The translations under genes were made by a program, and so were the position numbers. From Methylobacterium sp. E-005 (lineage in GTDB: Bacteria; Pseudomonadota; Alphaproteobacteria; Rhizobiales; Beijerinckiaceae), in assembly GCF_022829725.1 (NCBI RefSeq), contig NZ_JAKSYG010000109.1:1-38329 (forward strand): a DNA stretch of 38,329 bases, read 5' to 3'. Within the stretch, counting starts at the first letter, position 1. Every line of letters begins with the position of its first letter. Below, in pieces: positions 8,133-15,089 of this stretch. The notes beneath the pieces were generated by a model. That model had not been told where the DNA came from, made no database searches, and saw only the letters and a list, made by a program, of their open reading frames with translations.

Positions 8133-8494
8133 GACGTCGTCTCCGAGGTGGGCTGTTCCTGTACGATCGGCGGCGCCCAGGCGCGTCCCGCCAGATACCG
8201 CTCGGCCACGCGCGCGAACCGGATCTCCCGGACGGCTTCAACCGCCGCCTCCGCCTCGCGGCGCCCGGGCGGGTCCGTCTTCAGCCCCAGCGGCAGGCCC
8301 TGCAGGAGCGCTCGGGCCGGATCCCGATAGGCGGCGACCTGCGCCTCGGTGAACCCGGCCTGGAACAGGTGGACGACGGTGCAGGCGCCCTCCGGACCGT
8401 TCTTCCGGTCGGCCATCACGCGGGCCATGCGAAAGACGTGGCGGCACGCGTCGGGCGCGCGGCGGGCGGCGTGGACGAGGGACGGCGACGGCAT
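8129..8494 (-). CDS. Phage-type hypothetical protein
   Basis: A 121-residue product ([20 protein letters not shown]...). The central part ([25 protein letters not shown]) suggests a helix-turn-helix-like or purely helical fold; the C-terminus is Thr/Ser-rich. It is the first gene after a 65-bp gap in the otherwise tightly packed operon. No family is recognised. Confidence 0.6.
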   Translation of the reverse strand: MPSPSLVHAARRAPDACRHVFRMARVMADRKNGPEGACTVVHLFQAGFTEAQVAAYRDPARALLQGLPLGLKTDPPGRREAEAAVEAVREIRFARVAERYLAGRAWAPPIVQEQPTSETTS

Positions 8495-8559
8495 GGGCGG
8501 ATCTCCTCAGACGCTACAGGGGATGGTTGACAGGTCAGGCGGAGCTGCGCGCGGGGCCA

Positions 8560-9525
8560 TCAGGCTCGCATCTCCGGGAAGCCGTTGTGCTCCACGCCAT
8601 CCAAGAGGCGGCCGGCGGCCTTCTTGCCGACGCGGGTCATGCGGGCGTCGGCGCCGAACTGAGCGAACTGGCGCGGCCCATAGTCGAGGTAGCTCCAGCG
8701 GCCCGGAGCCTCAGCCCAGTGCAGAGCGAATTGCCCGGGCTCGCCATCGCGGGCCGTGATGCCGCCCTGCCATTCGCCGTTCTGCTTGTGGTGGTAGGGC
8801 ACGCCGGCGACCGCACAGGCATCTCGGATTTGCCGGAGCCACGTCGTGGCCGTGGGTCGCGCCCGGTGCTTGCCCTGGTCGGTCTCTCCGCCTGTGATGA
8901 CCCAATCGATCCGCTCGATGTCGGAGGCCTTCAGGGCGTCGCGCACGATCGTGTGGTCACCGGCCGTCCCGTAGACGATCCTGGTGAAGTCGATGGGCCC
9001 GAGCAGGGGCTCGGCCGAGACGAACATGAAGACCGGATAGAGGTCGCGCGCGGCGTCGAGCAGGTGCCGGACGTTGCGGTTGGCGATCTCCTGGTTCTCG
9101 CAGGTCGCCCCGAGTGCCACGTTCTCCGGTAGGCCGCCGGCAGCTTTAGACATCTCGACGATGTTCTGCGGGCGCTTCGTCAGCAGCAGCCATACGAGGT
9201 TAGGCGTCTCCCGCATGAGCGCGAACCACTCGGCTCGGATCACCAGGTCGGCGCGGTTGTCGAACGGATCGCAGAGCGATGGGAACACGGTGAACCGCCG
9301 GCCGGCCGCCGCGGCCTCCCGGTCCCACTTGCGCGGGTTGCGCCAGTAGCCGGCGCTGGAGCGAACGCGCTCTCCGTGCGGACCCCACGTGACCTTGCCG
9401 TAGCGCAGGTCCATCAGGTTTTCGGCGTAGCACCCGTCGCAGGCGATGCTAACCTTGGTGCAACCGAACCACGGGCTCCATGTCCGGTCGCACCAGGAGA
9501 TGCCGGTGGTCTCAGCCATGCTCAC
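8560..9525 (-). CDS. Phage Gp37/Gp68 family protein (DUF5131)
   Basis: The 321-residue protein starts TGISWCDRTWSPWFGCTKVS, followed by a cysteine pair in ACDGCYAENL. Later blocks are FPSLCDPFDN, WLLLTKRPQNI, NVALGATCENQE, VFMFVSAEPLLGPID and WVITGGETD, all typical of the Gp37/Gp68 family found in phages and islands. The clustered cysteines recall a metal or iron-sulfur site, but no activity is established to my knowledge. Start: GTG 9525 overlaps the upstream stop; an ATG two codons later is equally possible. Confidence 0.85.
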   Translation of the reverse strand: MSMAETTGISWCDRTWSPWFGCTKVSIACDGCYAENLMDLRYGKVTWGPHGERVRSSAGYWRNPRKWDREAAAAGRRFTVFPSLCDPFDNRADLVIRAEWFALMRETPNLVWLLLTKRPQNIVEMSKAAGGLPENVALGATCENQEIANRNVRHLLDAARDLYPVFMFVSAEPLLGPIDFTRIVYGTAGDHTIVRDALKASDIERIDWVITGGETDQGKHRARPTATTWLRQIRDACAVAGVPYHHKQNGEWQGGITARDGEPGQFALHWAEAPGRWSYLDYGPRQFAQFGADARMTRVGKKAAGRLLDGVEHNGFPEMRA

Positions 9526-9743
9526 CGCTCCTTCCGCTCGACGCGGAACGTGAAGGTCCGCGCATCCTCATCGGCGCCCATGAGCAGCGCGAAGGCGTCG
9601 GAGCCGTCGACCTCCTCGACCGGGATCTCCAAGGATCCGCCGAGGCGGTTCAGGAAGGCGATGAGGAGCTGATCCTTCTTCGCCTCGATGCGGCGCTGGA
9701 GTTCGGGGTCGGCGGCGGCGGCCCGACGCTTCGGGTTAGTCAT
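9522..9743 (-). CDS. Small phage-type hypothetical protein
   Basis: A 73-residue product (MTNPKRRAAAADPELQRRIE...) with a helical basic N-terminus and an acidic middle EIPVEEVDGSDAFALLMGADED. The start ATG at 9743 overlaps the upstream gene by 8 bp and its stop couples to the Gp37/Gp68 gene. Function unknown. Confidence 0.6.
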   Translation of the reverse strand: MTNPKRRAAAADPELQRRIEAKKDQLLIAFLNRLGGSLEIPVEEVDGSDAFALLMGADEDARTFTFRVERKER

Positions 9744-10155
9744 GATCGTGCCCTCCCTCGACGCAGGCCGTGCACAGGTCCTCGGCCGCCCAACCGCAGC
9801 CGAAATCACACGCATCGTTCTGCGAGCAGCCGCAGACGCGGCACACGTCGCCCAGCAGCGAGGGGATGCGCGGCATCCGACCATGACTGGCCACAAAGGC
9901 ATCCTCCGGCAGAGCGTCGGACGTGACGGCCTGGAGATCGCGCCAAAGCTCGACGGTCGCCGCGTCGCTGGTGCGGTGGAAGATCTCCGGCAGGTCGTCC
10001 TGGCAGAGGCGATCGTGGAGGCTGGCCACGGCGGCCATCTCCAGCGCGATCGCGCCGATCTCGGCCTGGACGTCGGCCGGCAGCTTCGACCAGGCTTCGG
10101 CGCCATCGAAGCGTTCGGGCGCAGGCCTGTCCAGGAGGGCGGAGATCTCCGGCAT
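9736..10155 (-). CDS. Cysteine-rich phage-type hypothetical protein
   Basis: A 139-residue product. The C-terminal third carries seven cysteines in CRVCGCSQNDACDFGCGW...CTAC, a pattern that could bind zinc, followed by a His/Asp tail GHDHD. The helical N-terminal part (EIGAIALEMAAVASLHDRL) is uncharacterised. The start ATG at 10155 overlaps the upstream stop (ATGA). Confidence 0.65.
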   Translation of the reverse strand: MPEISALLDRPAPERFDGAEAWSKLPADVQAEIGAIALEMAAVASLHDRLCQDDLPEIFHRTSDAATVELWRDLQAVTSDALPEDAFVASHGRMPRIPSLLGDVCRVCGCSQNDACDFGCGWAAEDLCTACVEGGHDHD

Positions 10156-10475
10156 CAACGCGGCTCGTCTGTCTGTTTCACCGTGAGGACCACGTCGCAG
10201 CCGACGGCCGTCTTCAGCTGATCGGCGAACTGCTCGATGCGGGCGGCGATGGCGCCGGGCTGGCCTGGGTCCGGGACAGTGATCTCGGCCGACAGCTGCG
10301 GGATGTTCCAGAGCGCCCTGGGCAGCCGGACCTCGACGCGCATGGCGCGCTCATCCGGGGACAGGCGCGGGCTCTCGCGGTTGAGGCGCACGTTGCCGGC
10401 TTGGTCGAAGGTGAGCCAAAGCGAATACAGGATCTCGGTCGGGGTGGACCGGTAGTGCTTGCCGGACGCGCTCAT
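10155..10475 (-). CDS. Phage-type hypothetical protein
   Basis: A 106-residue product (MSASGKHYRSTPTEILYSLW...). It has two beta-like stretches (LWLTFDQAGNVRLNRE, MRVEVRLPRALW), then a helix IAARIEQFADQLKTAVGCDVVLTV. No family is recognised. Stop and start overlap both neighbours by the ATGA pattern. Confidence 0.6.
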   Translation of the reverse strand: MSASGKHYRSTPTEILYSLWLTFDQAGNVRLNRESPRLSPDERAMRVEVRLPRALWNIPQLSAEITVPDPGQPGAIAARIEQFADQLKTAVGCDVVLTVKQTDEPR

Positions 10476-10840
10476 GCCAGGACTCCGAACAGATCCGGCG
10501 CCAGCGGTCGGCCATCAGTTGGCATGCACGGTCGCACACCATGCTCGGCCAGCGCCCGCAGGTCCGGGATCATCTCCAGGGCGATCTCGGTCTTCGTGTA
10601 TTCCCAGCCCGGCAGGCAGGCGTGGGCGTAGCGGTCGTTGACCTGGAGGAAGCCGGGGAGGTTCGACCAGGTGATGTGGCACTCGCCGCGGCGTGGTTTG
10701 CTGAAGTCGAGATGCATGACGCTGGGCACGCCGCGGGTCGTCGGATCGGCGAGCGCGGCGGTCAGGGCCTCGGCAGCGATCGCCGCGGTTTCGCGTTCCT
10801 GGCGGGTCGGCGGCGGGAGCTTGGGCGCGCGGCGGGTCAT
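10472..10840 (-). CDS. Phage-type hypothetical protein
   Basis: A 122-residue product (MTRRAPKLPPPTRQERETAA...). The middle HLDFSKPRRGECHITWSNLPGFLQVNDRYAHACLPGWEYTKTEIALEM looks like a folded alpha/beta domain. The ATG at 10840 is chosen because it overlaps the preceding stop and the longer frame is not coding-like. Function unknown. Confidence 0.6.
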   Translation of the reverse strand: MTRRAPKLPPPTRQERETAAIAAEALTAALADPTTRGVPSVMHLDFSKPRRGECHITWSNLPGFLQVNDRYAHACLPGWEYTKTEIALEMIPDLRALAEHGVRPCMPTDGRPLAPDLFGVLA

Positions 10841-11265
10841 GCCGCCACCCCGGCTATGTCGAGCTCCGACGCTGGCACCAACGGCTGCCAGCGGATCAGC
10901 ACGCCCTCGAAGATTTCGACACCCGGATGCTCGGCGACCCAGAAGGCGACGAGCTCCCACCAGTCCGCGAAGCCATCCCGCTGGGCGAAGGCGTCGAGGT
11001 CGGGCGCGGTGCGGATCCAGCCGTCGTTGGCGAAAACGATACCGACGATCAGGTCCATCTTGATCGGCCAGACCGCGAGGCAGCGCGCTTCACCGAGCTT
11101 GGTGCATTGGCGGGTGCGCATGCCGGTGTAGAGCTGCACCAGCTCGCCTGGGCGGGCATGGCGGGACTTGCCCGCCCGTTCGGCCCGGATCGTCTGCTCC
11201 TTGGTGCCGGCGAGGATGGGCGGGCCGAACCGCTTCTTGAATGAGTAGGCGACCACGTCAGGCAT
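10837..11265 (-). CDS. ASCH/PUA-like domain protein
   Basis: The 142-residue protein begins with a block typical of small phage ASCH-domain proteins: AYSFKKRFGPPILAGTKEQTIR, then a Gly/Arg loop and GELVQLYTGMRTRQCTKLG. ASCH domains resemble PUA domains and are thought to bind RNA or modified nucleotides; some hydrolyse modified cytidines (family knowledge). The C-terminal half (DGFADWWELVAFW) is typical of the phage versions. Recognition is by pattern. Confidence 0.7.
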   Translation of the reverse strand: MPDVVAYSFKKRFGPPILAGTKEQTIRAERAGKSRHARPGELVQLYTGMRTRQCTKLGEARCLAVWPIKMDLIVGIVFANDGWIRTAPDLDAFAQRDGFADWWELVAFWVAEHPGVEIFEGVLIRWQPLVPASELDIAGVAA

Positions 11266-11539
11266 CCTCGCTGATCGCGTCGGGATCGCCGTAGAGGCGC
11301 AGCGCGCGGCCGACGTCGCGGCGGCCGGAGCGCTTGAGCTCGCTGAGCCACTCGCGATGCGTCTTGTCGCTGGCGGCCGCCACCAACTCGCAGTCGGCGA
11401 TCAGCGCCTGTCCGTCCGGAGGCCAGCCGAGCCAGGACAGGTAGCCGGTCTCCGGATCGGCCCAGGCGCACACCCAGGTCTCGCCGGTGGGCTTGTGGAG
11501 GATGCTGTCGCCGGTGCGGAAGGGTGGGCGGGCGGTCAT
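11258..11539 (-). CDS. Phage-type hypothetical protein
   Basis: A 93-residue product (MTARPPFRTGDSILHKPTGE...). The first half (GDSILHKPTGETWVCAWADPETGYLSWLGWPPD) resembles a small SH3/KOW-like beta barrel; the C-terminal part is helical and charged. It overlaps its neighbours at both ends. Similar proteins occur in alphaproteobacterial phages, but the role is unknown. Confidence 0.6.
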   Translation of the reverse strand: MTARPPFRTGDSILHKPTGETWVCAWADPETGYLSWLGWPPDGQALIADCELVAAASDKTHREWLSELKRSGRRDVGRALRLYGDPDAISEDA

Positions 11540-11961
11540 GCGTGCCTCCGCCGGCCGTTGGAAACGCGATCTCGCCAGGAAGTCCGTTGCCGCGGCGGCG
11601 TGTGCGTCGGTGCCGATTGGTCCGCAACAAGTCGGAGTTGGGCGTTCTCAGCCTGAAGCTGCGCCACTCGTTCCGTCAGAGCGCGATTGGCCTCCCCAAG
11701 GCCTTCGTCGTCCGAGGCGACCGGCTCGACGGCCGGATCGATCGCGTCCGGCCCAGCGAGCAGCGCTACGAACGCCACCTTCTCGACCTTCCGGACGTCG
11801 ATCCGCTCGATGTAGTTGAGGATGTAGCGGCGCAGGTCCGCGGGCTCGATCGCCCAGGCGTCGCCCCCCTGCTGCGTCAGCCGCTTCGTCCCGCGACGAC
11901 CAGCCTTGAGGTCGCCGGAGATGCACAGGGCCGTGACGCCCTTGTCATCGATCCCGAGGAT
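11536..11961 (-). CDS. Phage-type hypothetical protein, start not identifiable (possible frameshift)
   Basis: Coding character is clear from about 11961 downstream: ILGIDDKGVTALCISGDLKAG, then RLTQQGGDAWAIEPADLRRYI, then IERIDVRKVEKVAFVALLAG, and a coiled-coil-like stretch EANRALTERVAQLQAENAQLR. The protein's N-terminal beta part lies before any ATG or GTG in this frame; the first one is the internal GTG at 11778. The ATG that would overlap the upstream stop (11948) is in another frame and stops after about 23 codons. Either a rare start codon is used or a frameshift separates this part from its start. Confidence 0.5.
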   Translation of the reverse strand: MLGIDDKGVTALCISGDLKAGRRGTKRLTQQGGDAWAIEPADLRRYILNYIERIDVRKVEKVAFVALLAGPDAIDPAVEPVASDDEGLGEANRALTERVAQLQAENAQLRLVADQSAPTHTPPRQRTSWRDRVSNGRRRHA

Positions 11962-12148
11962 CCACGAACACGGGCGCCACGAGGACCTCGACGACGTGGA
12001 CGCAGACGATCTCAGGCCCGTCCTCGCCCATCAGCTCGGCGCGGTAGAAGCCCTCGCCGAAGGCAGGGCCGAGGATGGTGCCGGGGACGAGGGAGCCGTC
12101 CACGCAAGGGCGGCCGATGCGGGTGCCGCGGGGGAGAGAGGCGACCAT
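11945..12148 (-). CDS. Small phage-type hypothetical protein
   Basis: The 67-residue product (MVASLPRGTRIGRPCVDGSL...) has beta-rich composition with GEGFYRAELMGEDGPEIVCVHVVEVLVAPVF. The ATG at 12148 lies one base after the stop of the 49-residue membrane ORF. It may be complete, or it may be the N-terminal half of the frame-shifted gene that follows. Confidence 0.55.
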   Translation of the reverse strand: MVASLPRGTRIGRPCVDGSLVPGTILGPAFGEGFYRAELMGEDGPEIVCVHVVEVLVAPVFVDPRDR

Positions 12149-12149
12149 G

Positions 12150-12299
12150 TCAGCGGCTCGCCCGGTAGGCGGAGACGTGATTGGCGATCAGGCACGGCGC
12201 GAAGCACGCGACGAAGATGCCAAGGGAGCCGAGCAGGCAGCTCGCGACCTGGATGGCCGCCGGGGTGTGCTGGAGGTGGGCGAGGTAGGCGGTGAGCAT
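12150..12299 (-). CDS. 49-residue single-span membrane protein, first gene of the leftward early operon
   Basis: This small ORF runs from ATG at 12299 to TGA at 12150. A GGAG ribosome site lies about 10 bases upstream, and the gene starts about 26 bases after the transcription start predicted from the promoter at 12332-12361. Residues about 16-40 (IQVASCLLGSLGIFVACFAPCL) form one hydrophobic helix with three cysteines. The next gene starts one base after its stop. Function unknown; a membrane regulator or host-takeover peptide is speculation. Confidence 0.6.
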   Translation of the reverse strand: MLTAYLAHLQHTPAAIQVASCLLGSLGIFVACFAPCLIANHVSAYRASR

Positions 12300-12331
12300 C
12301 GGGGCGGCTCCGTCGCGAGTGGCGATGACCT

Positions 12332-12361
12332 ATAATTCCCCAGAATGGGGATGTCAGTCAA
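12332..12361 (-). promoter_or_regulatory. Leftward early promoter (PL-like)
   Basis: On the minus strand TTGACT (12361-12356) and AATTAT (12337-12332) are separated by 18 bases, and the spacer contains a complete CCCC-N5-GGGG palindrome. The promoter at 17708-17737 has the same -35, spacer length and operator position. Predicted transcription start is near 12325, just ahead of the gene at 12299. Repressor on the palindrome should block polymerase. Confidence 0.75.
12337..12351. promoter_or_regulatory. Repressor operator A
   Basis: TCCCC-AGAAT-GGGGA is a perfect palindrome of the five-copy operator class. It sits between the -35 and -10 elements of the leftward promoter. Assignment to the S24 repressor at 16898-17647 is inferred because the same palindromes surround that gene. 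Confidence 0.75.
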
Positions 12362-12375
12362 CCCCATAATGGGGA
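12361..12375. promoter_or_regulatory. Repressor operator B
   Basis: ACCCC-ATAAT-GGGGA begins on the first base of the leftward promoter -35 hexamer, 24 bp centre to centre from operator A. That is a little over two helical turns, so cooperative binding of two dimers is plausible. Confidence 0.7.
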
Positions 12376-12390
12376 ATTGCTCGTGGCGGC

Positions 12391-12409
12391 TTATCCACAT
12401 TCGTCCACA
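12391..12409 (+). promoter_or_regulatory. Pair of DnaA-box-like 9-mers
   Basis: TTATCCACA at 12391-12399 is a perfect consensus DnaA box. TCGTCCACA at 12401-12409 matches 7 of 9 in the same orientation, 10 bp away. They lie 16 bp from operator B in the divergent spacer, where a phage origin or a DnaA-controlled promoter would be sensible. Chance occurrence cannot be excluded. The spacer 12376-12488 holds nothing else recognised. Confidence 0.4.
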
Positions 12410-12488
12410 GATGCCAGGAAACCGCCTCGACTCGCGTCGCGTTCTGGTTGCAGCATAAGAACACAACAGGAACAAATATGAGGCCCGG

Positions 12489-12728
12489 ATGGGAGCCCTG
12501 CCGCGAGAATTCACGTCCGAACTTGCGGACGTGATCGGGATCTACATCCAATGCGAGGATTGCGGCCGGAAGTCGTACTGGCCCAGTTTCAAAGTAAGAG
12601 CCGCAGAGCGTCAAGGATTTCGGACCGTCCAGGCGCTCGGCAGTAGATTTCAATGCCACGTCTGCGAGGCGCAAGGCGGCGGGGGTCGCAACGTCACTCT
12701 GCGTCTAGTTCTAAGAGGCCAGACCTAA
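12489..12728 (+). CDS. Small zinc-ribbon-like protein
   Basis: The 79-residue protein has two CxxC pairs, CEDCGRKS near residue 23 and CHVCEA near residue 56, spaced as in a zinc ribbon. It ends in a beta-like NVTLRLVLRG. A weak GAGG lies about 7 bases before the ATG. It is divergent from the leftward early operon across the operators and DnaA-box region. A nucleic-acid-binding role is likely but unproven. Confidence 0.6.
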   Translation: MGALPREFTSELADVIGIYIQCEDCGRKSYWPSFKVRAAERQGFRTVQALGSRFQCHVCEAQGGGGRNVTLRLVLRGQT

Positions 12729-12750
12729 TTTAGCCACAGGAGGCGGTTCG

Positions 12751-13017
12751 ATGTCTCTACAGCCGATCGTAGCCCATAGCGTTCAGTTGTTCGTCCTGGT
12801 GAAAGGCCGTTTGGCTCAAGGCAGTCTCGTGGACTGCAAAGGGGCGTCGGAGGCCTGCAAGGTCGCCGAAGAAAAGGTCCGTCTCGGCCGGGCCATCGGT
12901 GCGGCCGCCTTCACCCGCACGGTCGTGGATCCGGACTACGACGATGGCGGAGATCCGATCACGCTGGCGATCTTCGGGAAGGTGCCACCAGGGTTGGCGG
13001 ATCAGTTACCATTCTGA
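12751..13017 (+). CDS. Hypothetical protein
   Basis: An 88-residue protein with a strong AGGAGG ribosome site about 8 bases before its ATG. It begins with QPIVAHSVQLFVLVKGRLAQG and ends with a Pro-rich KVPPGLADQLPF. The pattern suggests a small alpha/beta domain without membrane helix. No family is recognised. It follows the zinc-ribbon gene by 22 bp and is probably co-transcribed. Confidence 0.65.
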   Translation: MSLQPIVAHSVQLFVLVKGRLAQGSLVDCKGASEACKVAEEKVRLGRAIGAAAFTRTVVDPDYDDGGDPITLAIFGKVPPGLADQLPF

Positions 13018-13169
13018 GCCAGGGCTTCAAGCTTGTCGGAACAACAGGCTCATATTATGCTTGGGCACCTGGATCAGGGACAAGTAGCCGGTCGATAAAA
13101 TGCTGCCCTTCGCAGCAAAGCGATCGCAGGCCGACTGTCGCATGGGTACGGGATGAGACGCCTAAAGCC

Positions 13170-13745
13170 ATGACCGAGCGGCGAACGATCCCGCGTCACG
13201 CCATTATCCTTCCCGCTCTATGCTGGCACGCTGACGGTTCCGAGTTCCACGCCGTCACGGTCGACATCTCGGGCGAGGGCATCTGCATGCGCTCGGCGAC
13301 GATCCCGGCGTTGGACGCGCAGCTTGGCTGCTCGATCCGCGGCGTCGGGTCCATGGAGATCCGCGTCGTCCGGACGGGAGCTGCCGACTTCGCCGTGCGC
13401 GTCATGGGTCGCGGCGCCACGCCCGGTGAGGTGGTGCGCAGCCTCGTAGGTCTTGCGCGGCTGCAAGCGCCACCGTCGGAGGACGTGCGGGTCTCGCGCC
13501 GCGTCGTGCCGAACCGCAGAACCGTACAGGTCGCCCTGGCAGACGGTACGAGCGCCGCCGCTCGGATCGTGAACCTGTCCGCCTCCGGCGTGGCGCTGCA
13601 GCTGGATGTGCCGATGGAGGTTGGCCAGATGATCGTGGTCGGCCGACACCGGGCGAAGGTGGCGCGTCGGATCGATGGCGGCGTCGGTGCGGCCTTCCTG
13701 GTGCCGCTCGACGACGCGACGGTGGGTGAGAACACGGTGCTCTGA
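13170..13745 (+). CDS. Tandem PilZ-domain protein (c-di-GMP receptor-like)
   Basis: The 191-residue protein holds two PilZ-type repeats. The first (about 3-95) has the arginine cluster RRTIPRH and the motif VDISGEGI. The second (about 106-185) has SRRVVPNRR and VNLSASGV. PilZ domains bind cyclic di-GMP through the RxxxR and (D/N)xSxxG motifs. The first repeat keeps D-x-S-x-x-G and the second has N-x-S-x-x-G, so both could bind. It lies inside the integrated element, not with flagellar or cellulose genes, and may act with the GGDEF-EAL protein at 26701. No output domain is present. Confidence 0.8.
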   Translation: MTERRTIPRHAIILPALCWHADGSEFHAVTVDISGEGICMRSATIPALDAQLGCSIRGVGSMEIRVVRTGAADFAVRVMGRGATPGEVVRSLVGLARLQAPPSEDVRVSRRVVPNRRTVQVALADGTSAAARIVNLSASGVALQLDVPMEVGQMIVVGRHRAKVARRIDGGVGAAFLVPLDDATVGENTVL

Positions 13746-13774
13746 CGGCCGGCTGGTCGTCCTCAGGGGCCGCC

Positions 13775-14168
13775 GATCAACTGCCATACCGACTGTGCCT
13801 GTCCGACCCTCGTCGATACCGGCCATCCGTGTCAGTCTCCGAGCATGGCCAAATCAGATCAGGCGACATGCGAAGTCAAAGTCGAGGGCGCGTGGCAGCC
13901 GGTCACAGCCGCCGAAGCCTACGCCCAGCATCGCTCGGCGCAGAAGCGCTGCCCTGAGTGCCACGGCCAAGTGATGACGGTGAGCACCTACAGCCACACC
14001 ATCCGGATCAGGCTGAGCCACCGTAAGGGGCATGACGGCTGCTCACTGCAGCCGGACCGGTTCAAAGGCGTACGGTCGCCGCACCCGCAGGCCCTTGCCT
14101 AGGATCAGAGCCGCATTCGCTGGCGATCCGCAGAAAAATGCCACCGGGGCTATCGGATCAACTGCCAT
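13775..14168. repeat. 13-bp direct repeat flanking a small gene
   Basis: GATCAACTGCCAT occurs at 13775-13787 and again at 14156-14168, bracketing the 85-residue zinc-ribbon gene. It could be a duplication left by insertion of a small cassette, or a regulatory repeat. No transposase or terminal inverted repeats are visible. Confidence 0.4.
13845..14102 (+). CDS. Small zinc-ribbon-like hypothetical protein
   Basis: An 85-residue protein with CPECHG near residue 36 and a downstream HTIRIRLSHRKGHDGCSL, giving Cys and His residues that could complete a metal site. Proteins of this type are common, often in several copies, in Methylobacterium (recall). Function unknown. Confidence 0.6.
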   Translation: MAKSDQATCEVKVEGAWQPVTAAEAYAQHRSAQKRCPECHGQVMTVSTYSHTIRIRLSHRKGHDGCSLQPDRFKGVRSPHPQALA

Positions 14169-14181
14169 TCTAGACCGCAAG

Positions 14182-14739
14182 CTATTGGCCTAGGATGCCC
14201 TTGACCGAACTCCTCACAAAAAAGCCCAATCTTTCTAAAAGATAAATTATTGTTCCTACTGGACTCAGTGAGCTCTTAACGGAAAGTCTAAGTTCAATAA
14301 GCAGCTCTGCAGATGCGGCTTGTATGGAGCGAGCTGTATTGACATCTGAATTCCGATTTTTACTTTGGAATTCTCCTCCGGTCATCGCAGACGAAAAATC
14401 ATTTAGTTTAACGGTTATGCTGTTTCTGCGCTGGAACAGCAGCTGCCCGATAAAACATGCCAGCAAACCATCCAAGCGGCTTTGCATTCCTAATATTTTT
14501 ATCTCCAGCATATCCAGATCAAAAGTGTGTTCCTCTATTTCACTTTGATCCGTCTTCGAAGTCAGTGGCGACTTTAGCCAATACTCCGTCGCGGACTCGG
14601 TCGCTGCCTCAAGAAGGTCAGTGAAGCGCTCAACTTCCGAAGTCCATAAATCACGACGATATTGCCACCAACGTATAATTCCGGTGCTGGCAAACCCCAG
14701 AACGGCACCGGCGGCAAGTTGCGGAATATCAGCCGGCAC
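14182..14739 (-). CDS. Membrane-anchored protein, third gene of the GHKL ATPase/STAS-like cassette
   Basis: The 185-residue protein begins with one membrane helix (LAAGAVLGFASTGIIRWW, about 8-25), then a basic segment and a long helical cytoplasmic region (FTDLLEAATESATEYWL, ITVKLNDFSSAMTGG). The C-terminus SPVGTIIYLLERLGFFVRSSV is again hydrophobic and may touch the membrane. The GTG start at 14739 lies 11 bp inside the upstream STAS-like gene, so translation is coupled. Base composition is less GC-rich than the flanks. It is a plausible effector or anchor of the cassette; its family is not recognised. Confidence 0.65.
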   Translation of the reverse strand: MPADIPQLAAGAVLGFASTGIIRWWQYRRDLWTSEVERFTDLLEAATESATEYWLKSPLTSKTDQSEIEEHTFDLDMLEIKILGMQSRLDGLLACFIGQLLFQRRNSITVKLNDFSSAMTGGEFQSKNRNSDVNTARSIQAASAELLIELRLSVKSSLSPVGTIIYLLERLGFFVRSSVKGILGQ

Positions 14740-15082
14740 GGGCTAGATCTGGCAATGCTTTTTCTATTGCGGCCAGGATTTGAGAAGGGTACCGCTGGAG
14801 TCTCAGCTGAGAAGTTTCAATGTTTAAATGCGAAAGTATTTCATTCTTGTCAAACCCGCTCCTAACAAGACCACCAAATGCTTCTTCGAGGAACGAGGCC
14901 GGAAGGCCCGCCACGTCATCTAAGATAATCGTGACTTTCCCCGATTTTCTTAAAACTTCACGCATCGCCGGCGCGAGGACTTCCTCCCGAAATTTCTGCC
15001 CGTTATGGGGGCCGTCCGAGCGGAAGCGGCCGCTTGGATAGCGGCTAAAATTCCGTGCGATGCTGATAGTGGCGCCCGCCAT
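14729..15082 (-). CDS. STAS-like domain protein (DUF4325)
   Basis: The 117-residue protein matches the STAS-like DUF4325 pattern: RYPSGRFRSDGPHNGQKFREEVLAP in the first third, the strand VTIILDDVAGLP, then SFLEEAFGGLVR with a serine at about residue 63. STAS domains are typical partners of SpoIIAB/RsbW-type ATPases, which phosphorylate such a serine. The neighbouring gene encodes just such an ATPase fold. The start is ATG 15082, with GTG 15085 as alternative, 4-7 bp after the ATPase stop. The partner-switch role is inference. Confidence 0.78.
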   Translation of the reverse strand: MAGATISIARNFSRYPSGRFRSDGPHNGQKFREEVLAPAMREVLRKSGKVTIILDDVAGLPASFLEEAFGGLVRSGFDKNEILSHLNIETSQLRLQRYPSQILAAIEKALPDLARAG

Positions 15083-15089
15083 CACGCCC

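Noticed and set aside
11524..12168. 214-codon plus-strand frame antisense to the early operon
   Set aside because: No ribosome site and no protein-like pattern. The minus strand holds overlapping coupled genes with recognisable blocks.
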